A DNA stretch of 64,000 nt from Mansonella perstans (taxonomy: Eukaryota > Nematoda > Chromadorea > Rhabditida > Onchocercidae). Every line of letters starts with the position of its first letter. The stretch's first letter is position 1. This document shows, piece by piece, positions 28,501 through 43,500 of the stretch. Both the position numbers and the translations under genes were made by a program. The notes below the pieces were generated by a model. It was not told where the DNA came from, made no database searches, and saw nothing but the letters and a program-made list of their open reading frames with translations. The stretch is from assembly GCA_037074765.1 (NCBI GenBank), contig JBAMDO010000578.1, positions 1 to 64,000 on the forward strand. The letters are read 5' to 3'.

Positions 28501-31500
28501 CATCTTCCATTCAATCAGCTCCTCAGTTTGCTGAAAATTTGAATGAAATTTACGAATTTGAAGAGTTCGGAACTTGTTCATTTAAATGTATTATTTATGG
28601 AACGCCTACACCGCAGGTTCAATGGTACTTTAATGAACAAATAATCATACCTAGCGAGTAAGTACATTTTATATCACGTCGAAAGGGGTAAAATCAACAG
28701 AATGTGTTTATCTATTATCAAATGTTTATGTGTTTTGTTTATGGGTTATCAAATGTGTTTAAAATTTTCTTTATTCTCTTAACTAGATGAACAAGTTCTT
28801 GTGAAAATTAAAAATTTCATACTCCGTAAAAAAGAGCCTTGTAATTACTGCTGTTATTTGTTTCAATATCAAATTTGTTCCAATAGGTCAAATTATTCTT
28901 GGAACTTCAAAATTACTGATTAAAATTGTTACAGTAACGTAACCGAGATTGCTGAAGATGGTATCTATATATTGAAAATAAACAGCATAGACAGAAATTG
29001 GAACGGGAATCTGGTCTGTGAAGCGGAAAATATATTCGGAACGGCTCGCACACATTCCACTATTCACGTTCGAAGTACTGTCTCATTCCGAATAAATCAC
29101 AATTTTCTCTCTATTTACAATTTTTTATTCTGAAAATTTTTTGAAAATTGGGAAGATATTCAAGAAATGAAAGATAGGGTAATTTGCTTGATAAGTAAAT
29201 CTTTGTGCTATAAACATGGAGACAGGTGGTTCTTTTCCCTTGCCGCTATATCTTTGTTCGCTGAAGTTGAAAAAAGAGTAAGATTGAGATAGGAATCAGA
29301 AACAGAAGCAAGATAATGAAAAAATATTTAAATGAGTTTTATGAGACAGTCCTCATTACAGGATCAGACGAAAGTTCAAATAGCAGTGCTTCGATTGGAG
29401 GCCAAGCACCTGTGATCCATCTACCGCTCAATAGCGAAACGCATGTTAAAGTAAGCTTTTTTTGGCAGAAAATACGCTCTTGAAATTAGATGTAAACAAT
29501 CAGAAATTTATGTAAACAAATTAACGCTATAGTTTCTTTTCTAATATGGCCTACAAGTTTTCTTGGATTTTTTCTCATTTTCCATTACCTCACCACTTCT
29601 GAAAGATTTGTTTTTTTTTTATTTCAAAATTCTGAAGTCTTCGAAATTTTTTATTTTTCGTCTTTTTTAATATAATATGTTTTCGTGCCTGTAAAGTGCA
29701 TTAAAATTTAATTTTTTAATTTTACAAATGACAAACATATATTTCAGAAAGGAGAAAATGTCCAGTTGAAATGTATTGTATTCGGAAGTCCGTTGCCTTC
29801 AGTACAGTGGAAGCGTAATGATGTAATCATCGAAAATAACGAGTATGATAAAAATTTGAATATAAAACTAAAGAAGACACAGGCGACACATAATTTTTTT
29901 TTGTTTTTATAAATAAGTTTCCAAAGCACATGCACACAAGCTATATCATCTAATGAATTTGTATATTTATCACCTTTTCAGATATTTAAAAAAAATGCTT
30001 TCAGGCATTATTTGACTATATGTGAGGATGGGATCTGCATTTTGAGTGTTGTAAATATCTCAGAGGAAGACAGTGCAATTTTCAGTTGCAATGCGATGAA
30101 TATATTCGGATCCACGAAAACCGAAAGTAGAATAATTATTGAAGGTGATTGAGAATTTCATTGAAATTTCACAAATACGCTTAATTTTTGCTATTTCATT
30201 GCCAAAAGATTTACGTTTTCATTTAATAAATGAGCGTTTTTATTTGTCACAAGTATGACTGGATGGGACATACGGCAGCAGTAAAATTAAGCCAAAAAAT
30301 GATTTGTTGTAGATTACAATGAATAGTTATAAAAATTAAATTAAATGAAACCGAACTATGTGATGAGACCTCGAAAAATATTTTGTGTTTTATATTTTAG
30401 AAGCACGCTTTTCAGATACGAATAGCCTAAAGGAGGAGGGAAGTTCGATTGCAAGAAGCATTGATAATACCATTAGCAAAATATCGTCAGATTCGCTGTC
30501 ATCAGAAGATTCATTCACAACCCAGTTTCACATACCTCAATTTACGCTGCCATTGCATGATACAATAATACGGGAAACTGAAGAACTACAGCTTAAATGT
30601 ATTGTTACTGGTGAACCAATGCCCACAATTCGTTGGACTCATAACGGCAAAGAAATTCAAGCGGAAAATAGGTAGAGAGTTTTAGTTTCAGTTAATATAA
30701 CAACTATCATTCATTAATCTACTGTTCTAACTCACTCACGATTCCACATTTCTTTTATTTATATGATATTTCCATTTCCAGTGAACTGGTGAGTACATAA
30801 TTTTATATGGTATTAGCAATAACATGCAATTTTATGATAGAGTTAAACACAAAAATAACGCAATATTTGAGGAATTTTTGAAAAGAATTAATATAAAATT
30901 ACTGATCTATAACTTTTTCTGATTAAAATCAGTTACTAATCCAACTTTTTCCGAAAACTCTTCGGACCAATTCACTTTTGTTTTTCATAACATATTATTT
31001 ATTTTTCACATAACAAAAATTTGCAAATTTTGAGTCACATGTTTATCTATATTTGGAATCAACTTCCTTCTTTATTCATTAATTTCTCATATTCCCTAAA
31101 AAATATCAGTTTTTGATGGAAATTTTTAGAAATATATTTACCGCTTATGAGGATGGCATTGTCATATTAAAAATCGCGAAAGGTGATCAAGGTTTATATG
31201 TATGTGAAGCAACAAATGGTGTTGGCAGTGCGCAAACTCGGAGTTTTGTACATATATATAAGCCGGAAGTTTTTTTAACAGCAGCAATGGAACTGAAAGA
31301 TACCGAAGAATCAGCTGAGGTCATAGTTTTATCAGTCCCAACGTTAAAACTCTGCTTCAATGTTGATGTAATTGAAGAAAAAAATAAAATAGCTAAAGAA
31401 GAAGCTATGGAAGAAAGAAAAGAGGAAATCACAACCGATCAATATATCCCAGCAAGTACACTGAATTATTTGATTGAAGCAGAAGCGTCAACAGTAAGAG

Positions 31501-34500
31501 TCATAAGCTACAAACTTTCTGTGTATGCAAAAGTGACAGCAAAATCAAAAAAATTGAAGGAGGAAGAATTACTTAAAATAATCATTGAAGAGGACGTTAT
31601 CAGCACGCGAACTTATTTAAGAATGGTTGAACGCAACTCAAAACAGTTTTGGACATTTCAAAGTCACACCACTGAAAGATCTCCATATTGGATCCGAGAA
31701 GTTGTTAATGAAAGAGTGGAGTTTGAAAAAATATTCAAAAATGATGAAATATATGAATTTTCAGAAGATAAAAACATTATTGAACATAACTTCCAGATTC
31801 TAAAGGCTATGGAAACATCGAAAAGCAGTGAAGAACATGAAAGTCGTTTTAAATTACGTTGTAGTGAAGGTAAATCCGAATCTTCAGAAAAGCGATCATT
31901 GCAAATACGCAAAGAACAAATTGGAAGTTTTGCTTTGGGTAGTGATCTCTCTGCCGTCGTGCATTGCGTAGCAAATGCAATGCATCACGCTGCAGAAGCA
32001 TATGTAGTTCTCATAACGTGTTGTCGATATAAGGCAACATTTGATATTCGACCTATTGCATACCCTTTATATCAAAGGATTACCGGAGATAACGAAATCG
32101 AAGCTTCTATTGAACATTCATTCAAACGGCAGAAATATTTTCCGCATTCAATTATGGAAATGCCGCACTTTGTTCAGCCATTTGTTGTCTTTGAAGAAGG
32201 TTTCGACATCGGATTGCGTTGTTCTGTCTACGGCTTACCAGCGCCATGCATTCGAATTTCACACAATGGCTGCTCAATCATGAGAAATAATAGGTAAGTT
32301 TAGAACAACAATGACGAATCTTGGCTAAATGGTATAAAACACCACTCACACAAACACTTTATTTATCAGCGCTGTAGATTTTGGCTTCCTAACATTCAAA
32401 ACTCATCTAATATACACTAACCTTAAAATAGTCATGTCTTACATCACGTCTTACACTAATCAATCTGGAAAATTGCACTAGCGGAATGCTTCATTTGCTT
32501 ACATATAAATCAACTTTGACCAACCTATCATAAGACTTAAATCGTCCGTAACCTTGACCGACTCACTTGCTTATGAATTAATCCGGTCTCTTGGTTGTGT
32601 AAAAGAAATTATGGACAATTTTAAGCCAATGATTGGTTTGAGGAGTAGAAGTTATATTGCCGCTTCTAGCATCACAAGGACAATTAAACCACTAAGCGAA
32701 CGTTTTTACAGCTGCTGCTTGAAAAATTAACACGTTTAGCTAATAAGCATTGTATTTTCAATCAGTCACATTTATTACTTCAAAATTAAGTTGAGTGCAA
32801 ACTTTAAAAACGCTTCTTTAGTAGGTAGCAACAACACCTATGTAGTTTAATCACATTTTATAAAACAAACTATTTTCAGATCCTTTTATGTGGAATACAA
32901 AAATGGTGTTATAACGCTATACATGCAGCATATTCTTGAAGGACACTACGTGTGTGAAGCAATCAATACAATCGGACGAGCCGTTGAAGAATGCTATATT
33001 CGAGTGGAAGAAGAATGGGATGAAAAAGAACATAGAAAAATCCGAAAAATAAAAGTTGAAAACGTTCCTCAAACAACGATTTCACCTGAAAAAAGCTCTC
33101 AAAACAATGAAACTATCCAAACACCAACTCAATATGACTATGAAAACAATAAAAAAACTAAAGAAAAGATAGAATCGCCAGAAGAAATCGTTGAAAAGAT
33201 GAATGAAGAATTTAAACAAGCCGAAATCACATTGGATCAACCAAAACATCAAGAGACTGAAATTATTGAAGTAGCGATCGTGAATGTAACTTCTGATTCC
33301 ACTCAAGCATCAGTTCGCACAGTTAAAGAAGCTAAGATGGAAAAACCTACTGTAATTGAAGAAGTTATACAACCAGAAGAAATCATTGCAAAGATGAAGA
33401 AAACAGTCGAAGAATTTGAACAAGCAGAAATCACACTAGATCTAACAAAACATCATGAGACTGAAATCATTGAGGTAGCCATCGTGAATGTAACTACTGA
33501 TTCCAGTCAAGCATCAGTTCTCATAGCTAAAGAAGCTAAGATGGAACAACCTACTATAACTGAAGAAGTTATACAACCAGAAGAAATCGTTACAGAGAAG
33601 GCAAAGAAAACAGCCGAAGAAGCAGAAATCAAATTAGATCTTACAAAACATCATGAGACTGAAATTATTGAGGTAACGATCGTGAATGTAACTTCCGATT
33701 CCACTCAAGCATCAGTTCGCATGGCTAAAGAAGCTAAGATGGAACAACCTACTATAACTGAAGAAGTTATACAACAGAAGAAATCGTTACAGAGAAGGCG
33801 AAGAAAGCAGTCGAAGAATATGAACAAGCAGAAATCACACTAGATCTAACAAAACATCATGAGACTGAAATCATTGAGGTAGCCATCGTGAATGTAACTA
33901 CTGATTCCACTCAAGCATCAGTTCTCATAGCTAAAGAAGCTAAGATGGAACAACCTACTATAACTGAAGAAGTTATACAACCAGAAGAAATCGTTGCAGA
34001 GAAGATGAAGAAACAGTCGAGAATTGAACAGCAGAAATCACACTAGATCTAACAAAACATCATGAGACTGAAATTATTGAGGTAGGATCGTGAATGTAAC
34101 TTCTGATTCCACTCAAGCATCAGTTCTCATAGCTAAAGAAGCTAAGATGGAACAACCTACTATAACTGAAGAAGTTATACAACGAGAAGAAATCGTTACA
34201 GAGAAGGCGAAGAAAACAGACGAAGAAGCAGAAATCAAATTAGATCTAACAAAACATCATGAGACTGAAATTATTGAGGTAGCGATCGTGAATGTAACTA
34301 CTGATTCCACTCAAGCATCAGTTCTCATAGCTAAAGAAGCTAAGATGGAACAACCTACTATAACTGAAGAAGTTATACAACGAGAAGAAATCGTTACAGA
34401 GAAGGCGAAGAAAGCAGTCGAAGAATGAGCAGAAATCACATTAGATCTAACAAAACATCATGAGACTGAAATTATTGAGGTAGCTATCGTGAATGTAACT

Positions 34501-37500
34501 TCTGATTCCACTCAAGCATCAGTTCGCATGGCTAAAGAAGTTAAGATGGAACAACCTACTATAACTGAAGAAGTTATACAACCAAAAGAAATCGTTGCAG
34601 AGAAGATGAAGGAAGCAGTCGAGAATGAAAAGCAGAAATCACACTAGATCTAACAAAACATCATGAGACTGAAATTATTGAGGTAACGATCGTGAATGTA
34701 ACTTCTGATTCCACTCAAGCATCGGTTCGCATAGCCAAAGAAGCCAAGATGGAGCAACCTACTATAACTGAAGAAGTTATACAACCAGAAGAAATCGTTA
34801 CAGAGAAGGCGAAGAAAACAGACGAAGAAGCAGAAATCAAATTAGATCTTACAAAACATCATGAGACTGAAATTATTGAGGTAGCGATCGTGAATGTAAC
34901 TTCTGATTCCAGTCAAGCATCAGTTCGCATGGCTAAAGAAGCTAAGATGGAACAACCTACTATAACTGAAGAAGTTATACAACCAGAAGAAATCGTTGCA
35001 GAGAAGATGAAGAAAACAGTCGAAGAATTTGAACAAGCAGAAATCACACTAGATCTAACAAAACATCATGAGACTGAAATTATTGAGGTAACGATCGTGA
35101 ATGTAACTTCTGATTCCACTCAAGCATCAGTTCGCATGGCTAAAGAAGCTAAGATGGAACAACCTACTATAACTGAAGAAGTTATACAACCAGAAGAAAT
35201 CGTTGCAGAGAAGATGAAGGAAGCAGTCGAGGAATTTGAACGAGCAGAAATCACATTGGATCTAACAAAACATCATGAGACTGAAATTATTGAGGTAGCG
35301 ATCGTGAATGTAACTTCTGATTCCACTCAAGCATCAGTTCTCATAGCTAAAGAAGCTAAGATGGAACAACCTACTATAACTGAAGAAGTTATACAACCAG
35401 AAGAAATCGTTACAGAGAAGGCGAAGAAAACAGCCGAAGAAGCAGAAATCAAATTAGATCTTACAAAACATCATGAGACTGAAATTATTGAGGTAACGAT
35501 CGTGAATGTAACTTCTGATTCCACTCAAGCATCAGTTCTCATAGCTAAAGAAGCTAAGATGGAACAACCTACTATAACTGAAGAAGTTATACAACCAGAA
35601 GAAATCGTTACAGAGAAGGCGAAGAAAGCAGTCGAAGAAGCAGAAATCAAATTAGATCTAACAAAACATCATGAGACTGAAATTATTGAGGTAACAATCG
35701 TGAATGTAACTTCTGATTCCAGTCAAGCATCAGTTCTCATAGCTAAAGAAGCTAAGATGGAACAACCTACTATAACTGAAGAAGTTATACAACCAGAAGA
35801 AATCGTTACAGAGAAGGCGAAGAAAACAGTCGAAGAATTTGAACAAGCAGAAATCACACTAGATCTAACAAAACATCATGAGACTGAAATTATTGAGGTA
35901 GCGATCGTGAATGTAACTTCTGATTCCAGTCAAGCATCAGTTCGCATGGCTAAAGAAGCTAAGATGGAACAACCTACTATAACTGAAGAAGTTATACAAC
36001 CAGAAGAAATCGTTACAGAGAAGGCGAAGAAACAGTCGAAGAAGAAAGCAGAAATCACATAGATCTTACAAAACATCATGAGACTGAAATTATTGAGGTA
36101 ACGATCGTGAATGTAACTACTGATTCCACTCAAGCATCAGTTCTCATAGCTAAAGAAGCTAAGATGGAACAACCTACTATAACTGAAGAAGTTATACAAC
36201 CAGAAGAAATCGTTACAGAGAAGGCGAAGAAAACAGCCGAAGAAGCAGAAATCAAATTAGACCTTACAAAACATCATGAGACTGAAATTATTGAGGTAGC
36301 GATCGTGAATGTAACTTCTGATTCCAGTCAAGCATCAGTTCGCATGGCTAAAGAAGCTAAGATGGAACAACCTACTATAACTGAAGAAGTTATACAACCA
36401 GAAGAAATCGTTACAGAGAAGGCGAAGAAAGCAGTCGAGGAATTTGAACGAGCAGAAATCACATTAGATCTAACAAAACATCATGAGACTGAAATTATTG
36501 AGGTAACGATCGTGAATGTAACTTCTGATTCCACTCAAGCATCAGTTCGCATGGCTAAAGAAGCTAAGATGGAACAACCTACTATAACTGAAGAAGTTAT
36601 ACAACCAGAAGAAATCGTTGCAGAGAAGATGAAGAAAGCAGTCGAAGAATTGAACAAGCAGAAATCACACTAGATCTAACAAAACATCATGAGACTGAAA
36701 TTATTGAGGTAGCATCGTGAATGTAATTACTGATTCCACTCAAGCATCAGTTCTCATAGCTAAAGAAGCTAAGATGGAGCAACCTACTATAACTGAAGAA
36801 GTTATACAACCAGAAGAAATCGTTACAGAGAAGGCGAAGAAAACAGACGAAGAAGCAGAAATCAAATTAGATCTTACAAAACATCATGAGACTGAAATTA
36901 TTGAGGTAACGATCGTGAATGTAACTTCTGATTCCACTCAAGCATCAGTTCGCATGGCTAAAGAAGCTAAGATGGAACAACCTACTATAACTGAAGAAGT
37001 TATACAACCAGAAGAAATCGTTACAGAGAAGGCGAAGAAAGCAGTCGAAGAATAGAACAAGCAGAAATCACACTAGATCTAACAAAACATCATGAGACTG
37101 AAATCATTGAGGTAGCCATCGTGAATGTAACTTCTGATTCCACTCAAGCATCAGTTCTCATAGCTAAAGAAGCTAAGATGGAACAACCTACTATAACTGA
37201 AGAAGTTATACAACCAGAAGAAATCATTGCAGAGAAGATGAAGAAACAGTCGAAGAATTTGAACAAGCAGAAATCACACTAGATCTAACAAAACATCATG
37301 AGACTGAAATTATTGAGGTAACGATCGTGAATGTAACTTCTGATTCCACTCAAGCATCAGTTCTCATAGCTAAAGAAGCTAAGATGGAACAACCTACTAT
37401 AACTGAAGAAGTTATACAACGAGAAGAAATCGTTACAGAGAAGGCAAAGAAAACAGCCGAAGAAGCAGAAATCAAATTAGATCTTACAAAACATCATGAG

Positions 37501-40500
37501 ACTGAAATTGTTGAGGTAGCGATCGTGAATGTAACTTCTGATTCCAGTCAAGCATCAGTTCGCATGGCTAAAGAAGCTAAGATGGAACAACCTACTATAA
37601 CTGAAGAAGTTATACAACCAGAAGAAATCATTGCAAAGATGAAGAAAACAGTCGAAGAATTTGAACAAGCAGAAATCACACTAGATCTAACAAAACATCA
37701 TGAGACTGAAATCATTGAGGTAGCCATCGTGAATGTAACTACTGATTCCAGTCAAGCATCAGTTCTCATAGCTAAAGAAGCTAAGATGGAACAACCTACT
37801 ATAACTGAAGAAGTTATACAACGAGAAGAAATCGTTACAGAGAAGGCGAAGAAAACAGCCGAAGAAGCAGAAATCAAATTAGATCTTACAAAACATCATG
37901 AGACTGAAATTATTGAGGTAGCCATCGTGAATGTAACTACTGATTCCACTCAAGCATCAGTTCTCATAGCTAAAGAAGCTAAGATGGAACAACCTACTAT
38001 AACTGAAGAAGTTATACAACCAGAAGAAATCATTGCAGAGAAGATGAAGAAAACAGTCGAAGAATTTGAACAAGCAGAAATCACACTAGATCTAACAAAA
38101 CATCATGAGACTGAAATTATTGAGGTAACGATCGTGAATGTAACTTCTGATTCCACTCAAGCATCAGTTCTCATAGCTAAAGAAGCTAAGATGGAACAAC
38201 CTACTATAACTGAAGAAGTTATACAACGAGAAGAAATCGTTACAGAGAAGGCAAAGGAAACAGCCGAAGAAGCAGAAATCAAATTAGATCTTACAAAACA
38301 TCATGAGACTGAAATCATTGAGGTAGCCATCGTGAATGTAACTACTGATTCCAGTCAAGCATCAGTTCTCATAGCTAAAGAAGCTAAGATGGAACAACCT
38401 ACTATAACTGAAGAAGTTATACAACGAGAAGAAATCGTTACAGAGAAGGCGAAGAAAACAGCCGAAGAAGCAGAAATCAATTAGATCTTACAAAACATCA
38501 TGAGACTGAAATTATTGAGGTAGCCATCGTGAATGTAACTACTGATTCCTATCAAGCATCAGTTCTCATAGCTAAAGAAGCTAAGATGGAACAACCTACT
38601 ATAACTGAAGAAGTTATACAACGAGAAGAAATCGTTACAGAGAAGGCGAAGAAAACAGCCGAAGAAGCAGAAATCAAATTAGATCTTACAAAACATCATG
38701 AGACTGAAATTATTGAGGTAGCCATCGTGAATGTAACTACTGATTCCACTCAAGCATCAGTTCTCATAGCTAAAGAAGCTAAGATGGAACAACCTACTAT
38801 AACTGAAGAAGTTATACAACCAGAAGAAATCATTGCAGAGAAGATGAAGAAAACAGTCGAAGAATTTGAACAAGCAGAAATCACACTAGATCTAACAAAA
38901 CATCATGAGACTGAAATTATTGAGGTAGCGATCGTGAATGTAACTTCTGATTCCAGTCAAGCATCAGTTCTCATAGCTAAAGAAGCTAAGATGGAACAAC
39001 CTACTATAACTGAAGAAGTTATACAACGAGAAGAAATCGTTACAGAGAAGGCGAAGAAAGCAGTCGAAGAATACGAACAAGCAGAAATCACACTAGATCT
39101 AACAAAACATCATGAGACTGAAATCATTGAGGTAGCCATCGTGAATGTAACTACTGATTCCAGTCAAGCATCAGTTCTCATAGCTAAAGAAGCTAAGATG
39201 GAACAACCTACTATAACTGAAGAAGTTATACAACCAGAAGAAATCGTTACAGAGAAGGCGAAGAAAGCAGTCGAAGAATACGAACAAGCAGAAATCACAC
39301 TAGATCTAACAAAACATCATGAGACTGAAATTATTGAGGTAGCCATCGTGAATGTAACTACTGATTCCACTCAAGCATCAGTTCTCATAGCTAAAGAAGC
39401 TAAGATGGAACAACCTACTATAACTGAAGAAGTTATACAACGAGAAGAAATCGTTACAGAGAAGGCGAAGAAAACAGCCGAAGAAGCAGAAATCAAATTA
39501 GATCTTACAAAACATCATGAGACTGAAATTGTTGAGGTAGCGATCGTGAATGTAACTTCTGATTCCAGTCAAGCATCAGTTCGCATGGCTAAAGAAGCTA
39601 AGATGGAACAACCTACTATAACTGAAGAAGTTATACAACCAGAAGAAATCATTGCAAAGATGAAGAAAGCAGTCGAGGAATTTGAACAAGCAGAAATCAC
39701 ATTGGATCTAACAAAACATTATGAGACTGAAATCATTGAGGTAGCCATCGTGAATGCAACTACTGATTCCACTCAAGCATCAGTTCTCATAGCTAAAGAA
39801 GCTAAGATGGAACAACCTACTATAACTGAAGAAGTTATACAACGAGAAGAAATCGTTACAGAGAAGGCAAAGGAAACAGCCGAAGAAGCAGAAATCAAGT
39901 TAGATCTTACAAAACATCATGAGACTGAAATTATTGAGGTAGCGATCGTGAGTGTAACTTCTGATTCCACTCAAGCGTCAGTTCGCATAGCTAAAGAAGC
40001 TAGGATGGAGCAACCTAGTGAACTAATAATTGAAAAGAAGCAAAAGAAGGCAATTACTGAAGAAAAAGAGATGGAGAAAATTAAGGAGACGGAAGTCACA
40101 CTTGATTTGGAAAAAATCTCGAAGATGAAGGCATCTCAGGCCCCGCCGAAGTATCGGTTCCCTTAGAGAAAAAACCGAAGAAGCCAAAGGATGAAGGCGT
40201 TGAGAAAAAGGCGCTGAAACCGAAAGAAAAGATGGTTAAAGAAAAAGTAGTGGAAGAAATTCACGAAACGGAAGCTATATTACGTTTGGAAAAATGTTCC
40301 GAAGATGAACCTGTTGAGGTATCCGTTGTCAATGTGGTTTCCGATTCCACCCAAGCATCAGTTCGCTTAACAAAGGAGCCAAAGATGCCAAAGGATGAAA
40401 TTGTTGAGGAGAAAGTGGTAAAACCAAAGAAGGCAATTACTGAAGAAAAAGAGATGGAGAAAATTAAGGAGGCGGAAGTCACACTTGATTTGGGAAAAGA

Positions 40501-43500
40501 TCTCGAAGATGAAGGCATCTCAGGCCCAGCCGAAGCATCGGTTCCCTTAGAGAAGAAACCGAAGAAGCCAAAGGATGAAGGCGTTGAGAAAAAGGCGCTG
40601 AAACCGAAAGAAAAGATGGTTAAAGAAAAAGTAGTGGAAGAAATTCACGAAACGGAAGCTATATTACGTTTGGAAAAATGTTCCGAAGATGAACCTGTTG
40701 AGGTATCCGTTGTCAATGTGGTTTCCGATTCCACCCAAGCATCAATTCGCTTAACAAAGGAGCCAAAGATGCCAAAGGATGAAATTGTTGAGGAGAAAGT
40801 GGTAAAACCAAAGAAGGCAATTACTGAAGAAAAAGAGATGGAGAAAATTAAGGAGGCGGAAGTCACACTTGATTTGGGAAAAGATCTCGAAGATGAAGGC
40901 ATCTCAGGCCCGCCGAAGTATCGGTTCCCTTAGAGAAAAACCGAAGAAGCCAAAGGATGAAGGCGTTGAGAAAAAGGCGCTGAAACCGAAAGAAAAGATG
41001 GTTAAAGAAAAAGTAGTGGAAGAAATTCACGAAACGGAAGCTATATTACGTTTGGAAAAATGTTCCGAAGATGAACCTGTTGAGGTATCCGTTGTCAATG
41101 TGGTTTCCGATTCCACCCAAGCATCAATTCGCTTAACAAAGGAGCCAAAGATGCCAAAGGATGAAATTGTTGAGGAGAAAGTGGTAAAGCCAAAGAAGGC
41201 AATTACTGAAGAAAAAGAGATGGAGAAAATTAAGGAGGCGGAAGTCACACTTGATTTGGGAAAAGATCTCGAAGATGAAGGCATCTCAGGCCCAGCCGAA
41301 GCATCGGTTCCCTTAGAGAAGAAACCGAAGAAGCCAAAGGATGAAGGCGTTGAGAAAAAGGCGCTGAAACCGAAAGAAAAGATGGTTAAAGAAAAAGTAG
41401 TGGAAGAAATTCACGAAACGGAAGCTATATTACGTTTGGAAAAATGTTCCGAAGATGAACCTGTTGAGGTATCCGTTGTCAATGTGGTTTCCGATTCCAC
41501 CCAAGCATCAATTCGCTTAACAAAGGAGCCAAAGATGCCAAAGGATGAAATTGTTGAGGAGAAAGTGGTAAAACCAAAGAAGGCAATTACTGAAGAAAAA
41601 GAGATGGAGAAAATTAAGGAGGCGGAAGTCACACTTGATTTGGGAAAAGATCTCGAAGATGAAGGCATCTCAGGCCCAGCCGAAGCATCGGTTCCCTTAG
41701 AGAAGAAACCGAAGAAGCCAAAGGATGAAGGCGTTGAGAAAAAGGCGCTGAAACCGAAAGAAAAGATGGTTAAAGAAAAAGTAGTGGAAGAAATTCACGA
41801 AACGGAAGCTATATTACGTTTGGAAAAATGTTCCGAAGATGAACCTGTTGAGGTATCCGTTGTCAATGTGGTTTCCGATTCCACCCAAGCATCATTCGCT
41901 TAACAAAGGAGCCAAAGATGCCAAAGGATGAAATTGTTGAGGAGAAAGTGGTAAAGCCAAAGAAGGCAATTACTGAAGAAAAAGAGATGGAGAAAATTAA
42001 GGAGGCGGAAGTCACACTTGATTTGGGAAAAGATCTCGAAGATGAAGGCATCTCAGGCCCAGCCGAAGCATCGGTTCCCTTAAGAAGAAACCGAAGAAGC
42101 CAAAGGATGAAGGCGTTGAGAAAAAGGCGCTGAAACCGAAAGAAAAGATGGTTAAAGAAAAAGTAGTGGAAGAAATTCACGAAACGGAAGCTATATTACG
42201 TTTGGAAAAATGTTCCGAAGATGAACCTGTTGAGGTATCCGTTGTCAATGTGGTTTCCGATTCCACCCAAGCATCAATTCGCTTAACAAAGGAGCCAAAG
42301 ATGCCAAAGGATGAAATTGTTGAGGAGAAAGTGGTAAAACCAAAGAAGGCAATTACTGAAGAAAAAGAGATGGAGAAAATTAAGGAGGCGGAAGTCACAC
42401 TTGATTTGGGAAAAGATCTCGAAGATGAAGGCATCTCAGGCCCAGCCGAAGCATCGGTTCCCTTACAGAAGAAACCGAAGAAGCCAAAGGATGAAGGCGT
42501 TGAGAAAAAGGCGCTGAAACCGAAAGAAAAGATGGTTAAAGAAAAAGTAGTGGAAGAAATTCACGAAACGGAAGCTATATTACGTTTGGAAAAATGTTCC
42601 GAAGATGAACCTGTTGAGGTATCCGTTGTCAATGTGGTTTCCGATTCCACCCAAGCATCATTCGCTTAACAAAGGAGCCAAAGATGCCAAAGGATGAAAT
42701 TGTTGAGGAGAAAGTGGTAAACCAAAGAAGGCAATTACTGAAGAAAAAGAGATGGAGAAAATTAAGGAGGCGGAAGTCACACTTGATTTGGGAAAAGATC
42801 TCGAAGATGAAGGCATCTCAGGCCCAGCCGAAGCATCGGTTCCCTTAGAGAAGAAACCGAAGAAGCCAAAGGATGAAGGCGTTGAGAAAAAGGCGCTGAA
42901 ACCGAAAGAAAAGATGGTTAAAGAAAAAGTAGTGGAAGAAATTCACGAAACGGAAGCTATATTACGTTTGGAAAAATGTTCCGAAGATGAACCTGTTGAG
43001 GTATCCGTTGTCAATGTGGTTTCCGATTCCACCCAAGCATCAATTCGCTTAACAAAGGAGCCAAAGATGCCAAAGGATGAAATTGTTGAGGAGAAAGTGG
43101 TAAAGCCAAAGAAGGCAATTACTGAAGAAAAAGAGATGGAGAAAATTAAGGAGGCGGAAGTCACACTTGATTTGGGAAAAGATCTCGAAGATGAAGGCAT
43201 CTCAGGCCCGCCGAAGTATCGGTTCCCTTAGAGAAAAACCGAAGAAGCCAAAGGATGAAGGCGTTGAGAAAAAGGCGCTGAAACCGAAAGAAAAGATGGT
43301 TAAAGAAAAAGTAGTGGAAGAAATTCACGAAACGGAAGCTATATTACGTTTGGAAAAATGTTCCGAAGATGAACCTGTTGAGGTATCCGTTGTCAATGTG
43401 GTTTCCGATTCCACCCAAGCATCAATTCGCTTAACAAAGGAGCCAAAGATGCCAAAGGATGAAATTGTTGAGGAGAAAGTGGTAAAACCAAAGAAGGCAA

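Noticed and set aside
30781..30788. Seven-base micro-exon in Ig18
   Set aside because: It would shift the following exon into a stop; skipping it gives a complete Ig domain.
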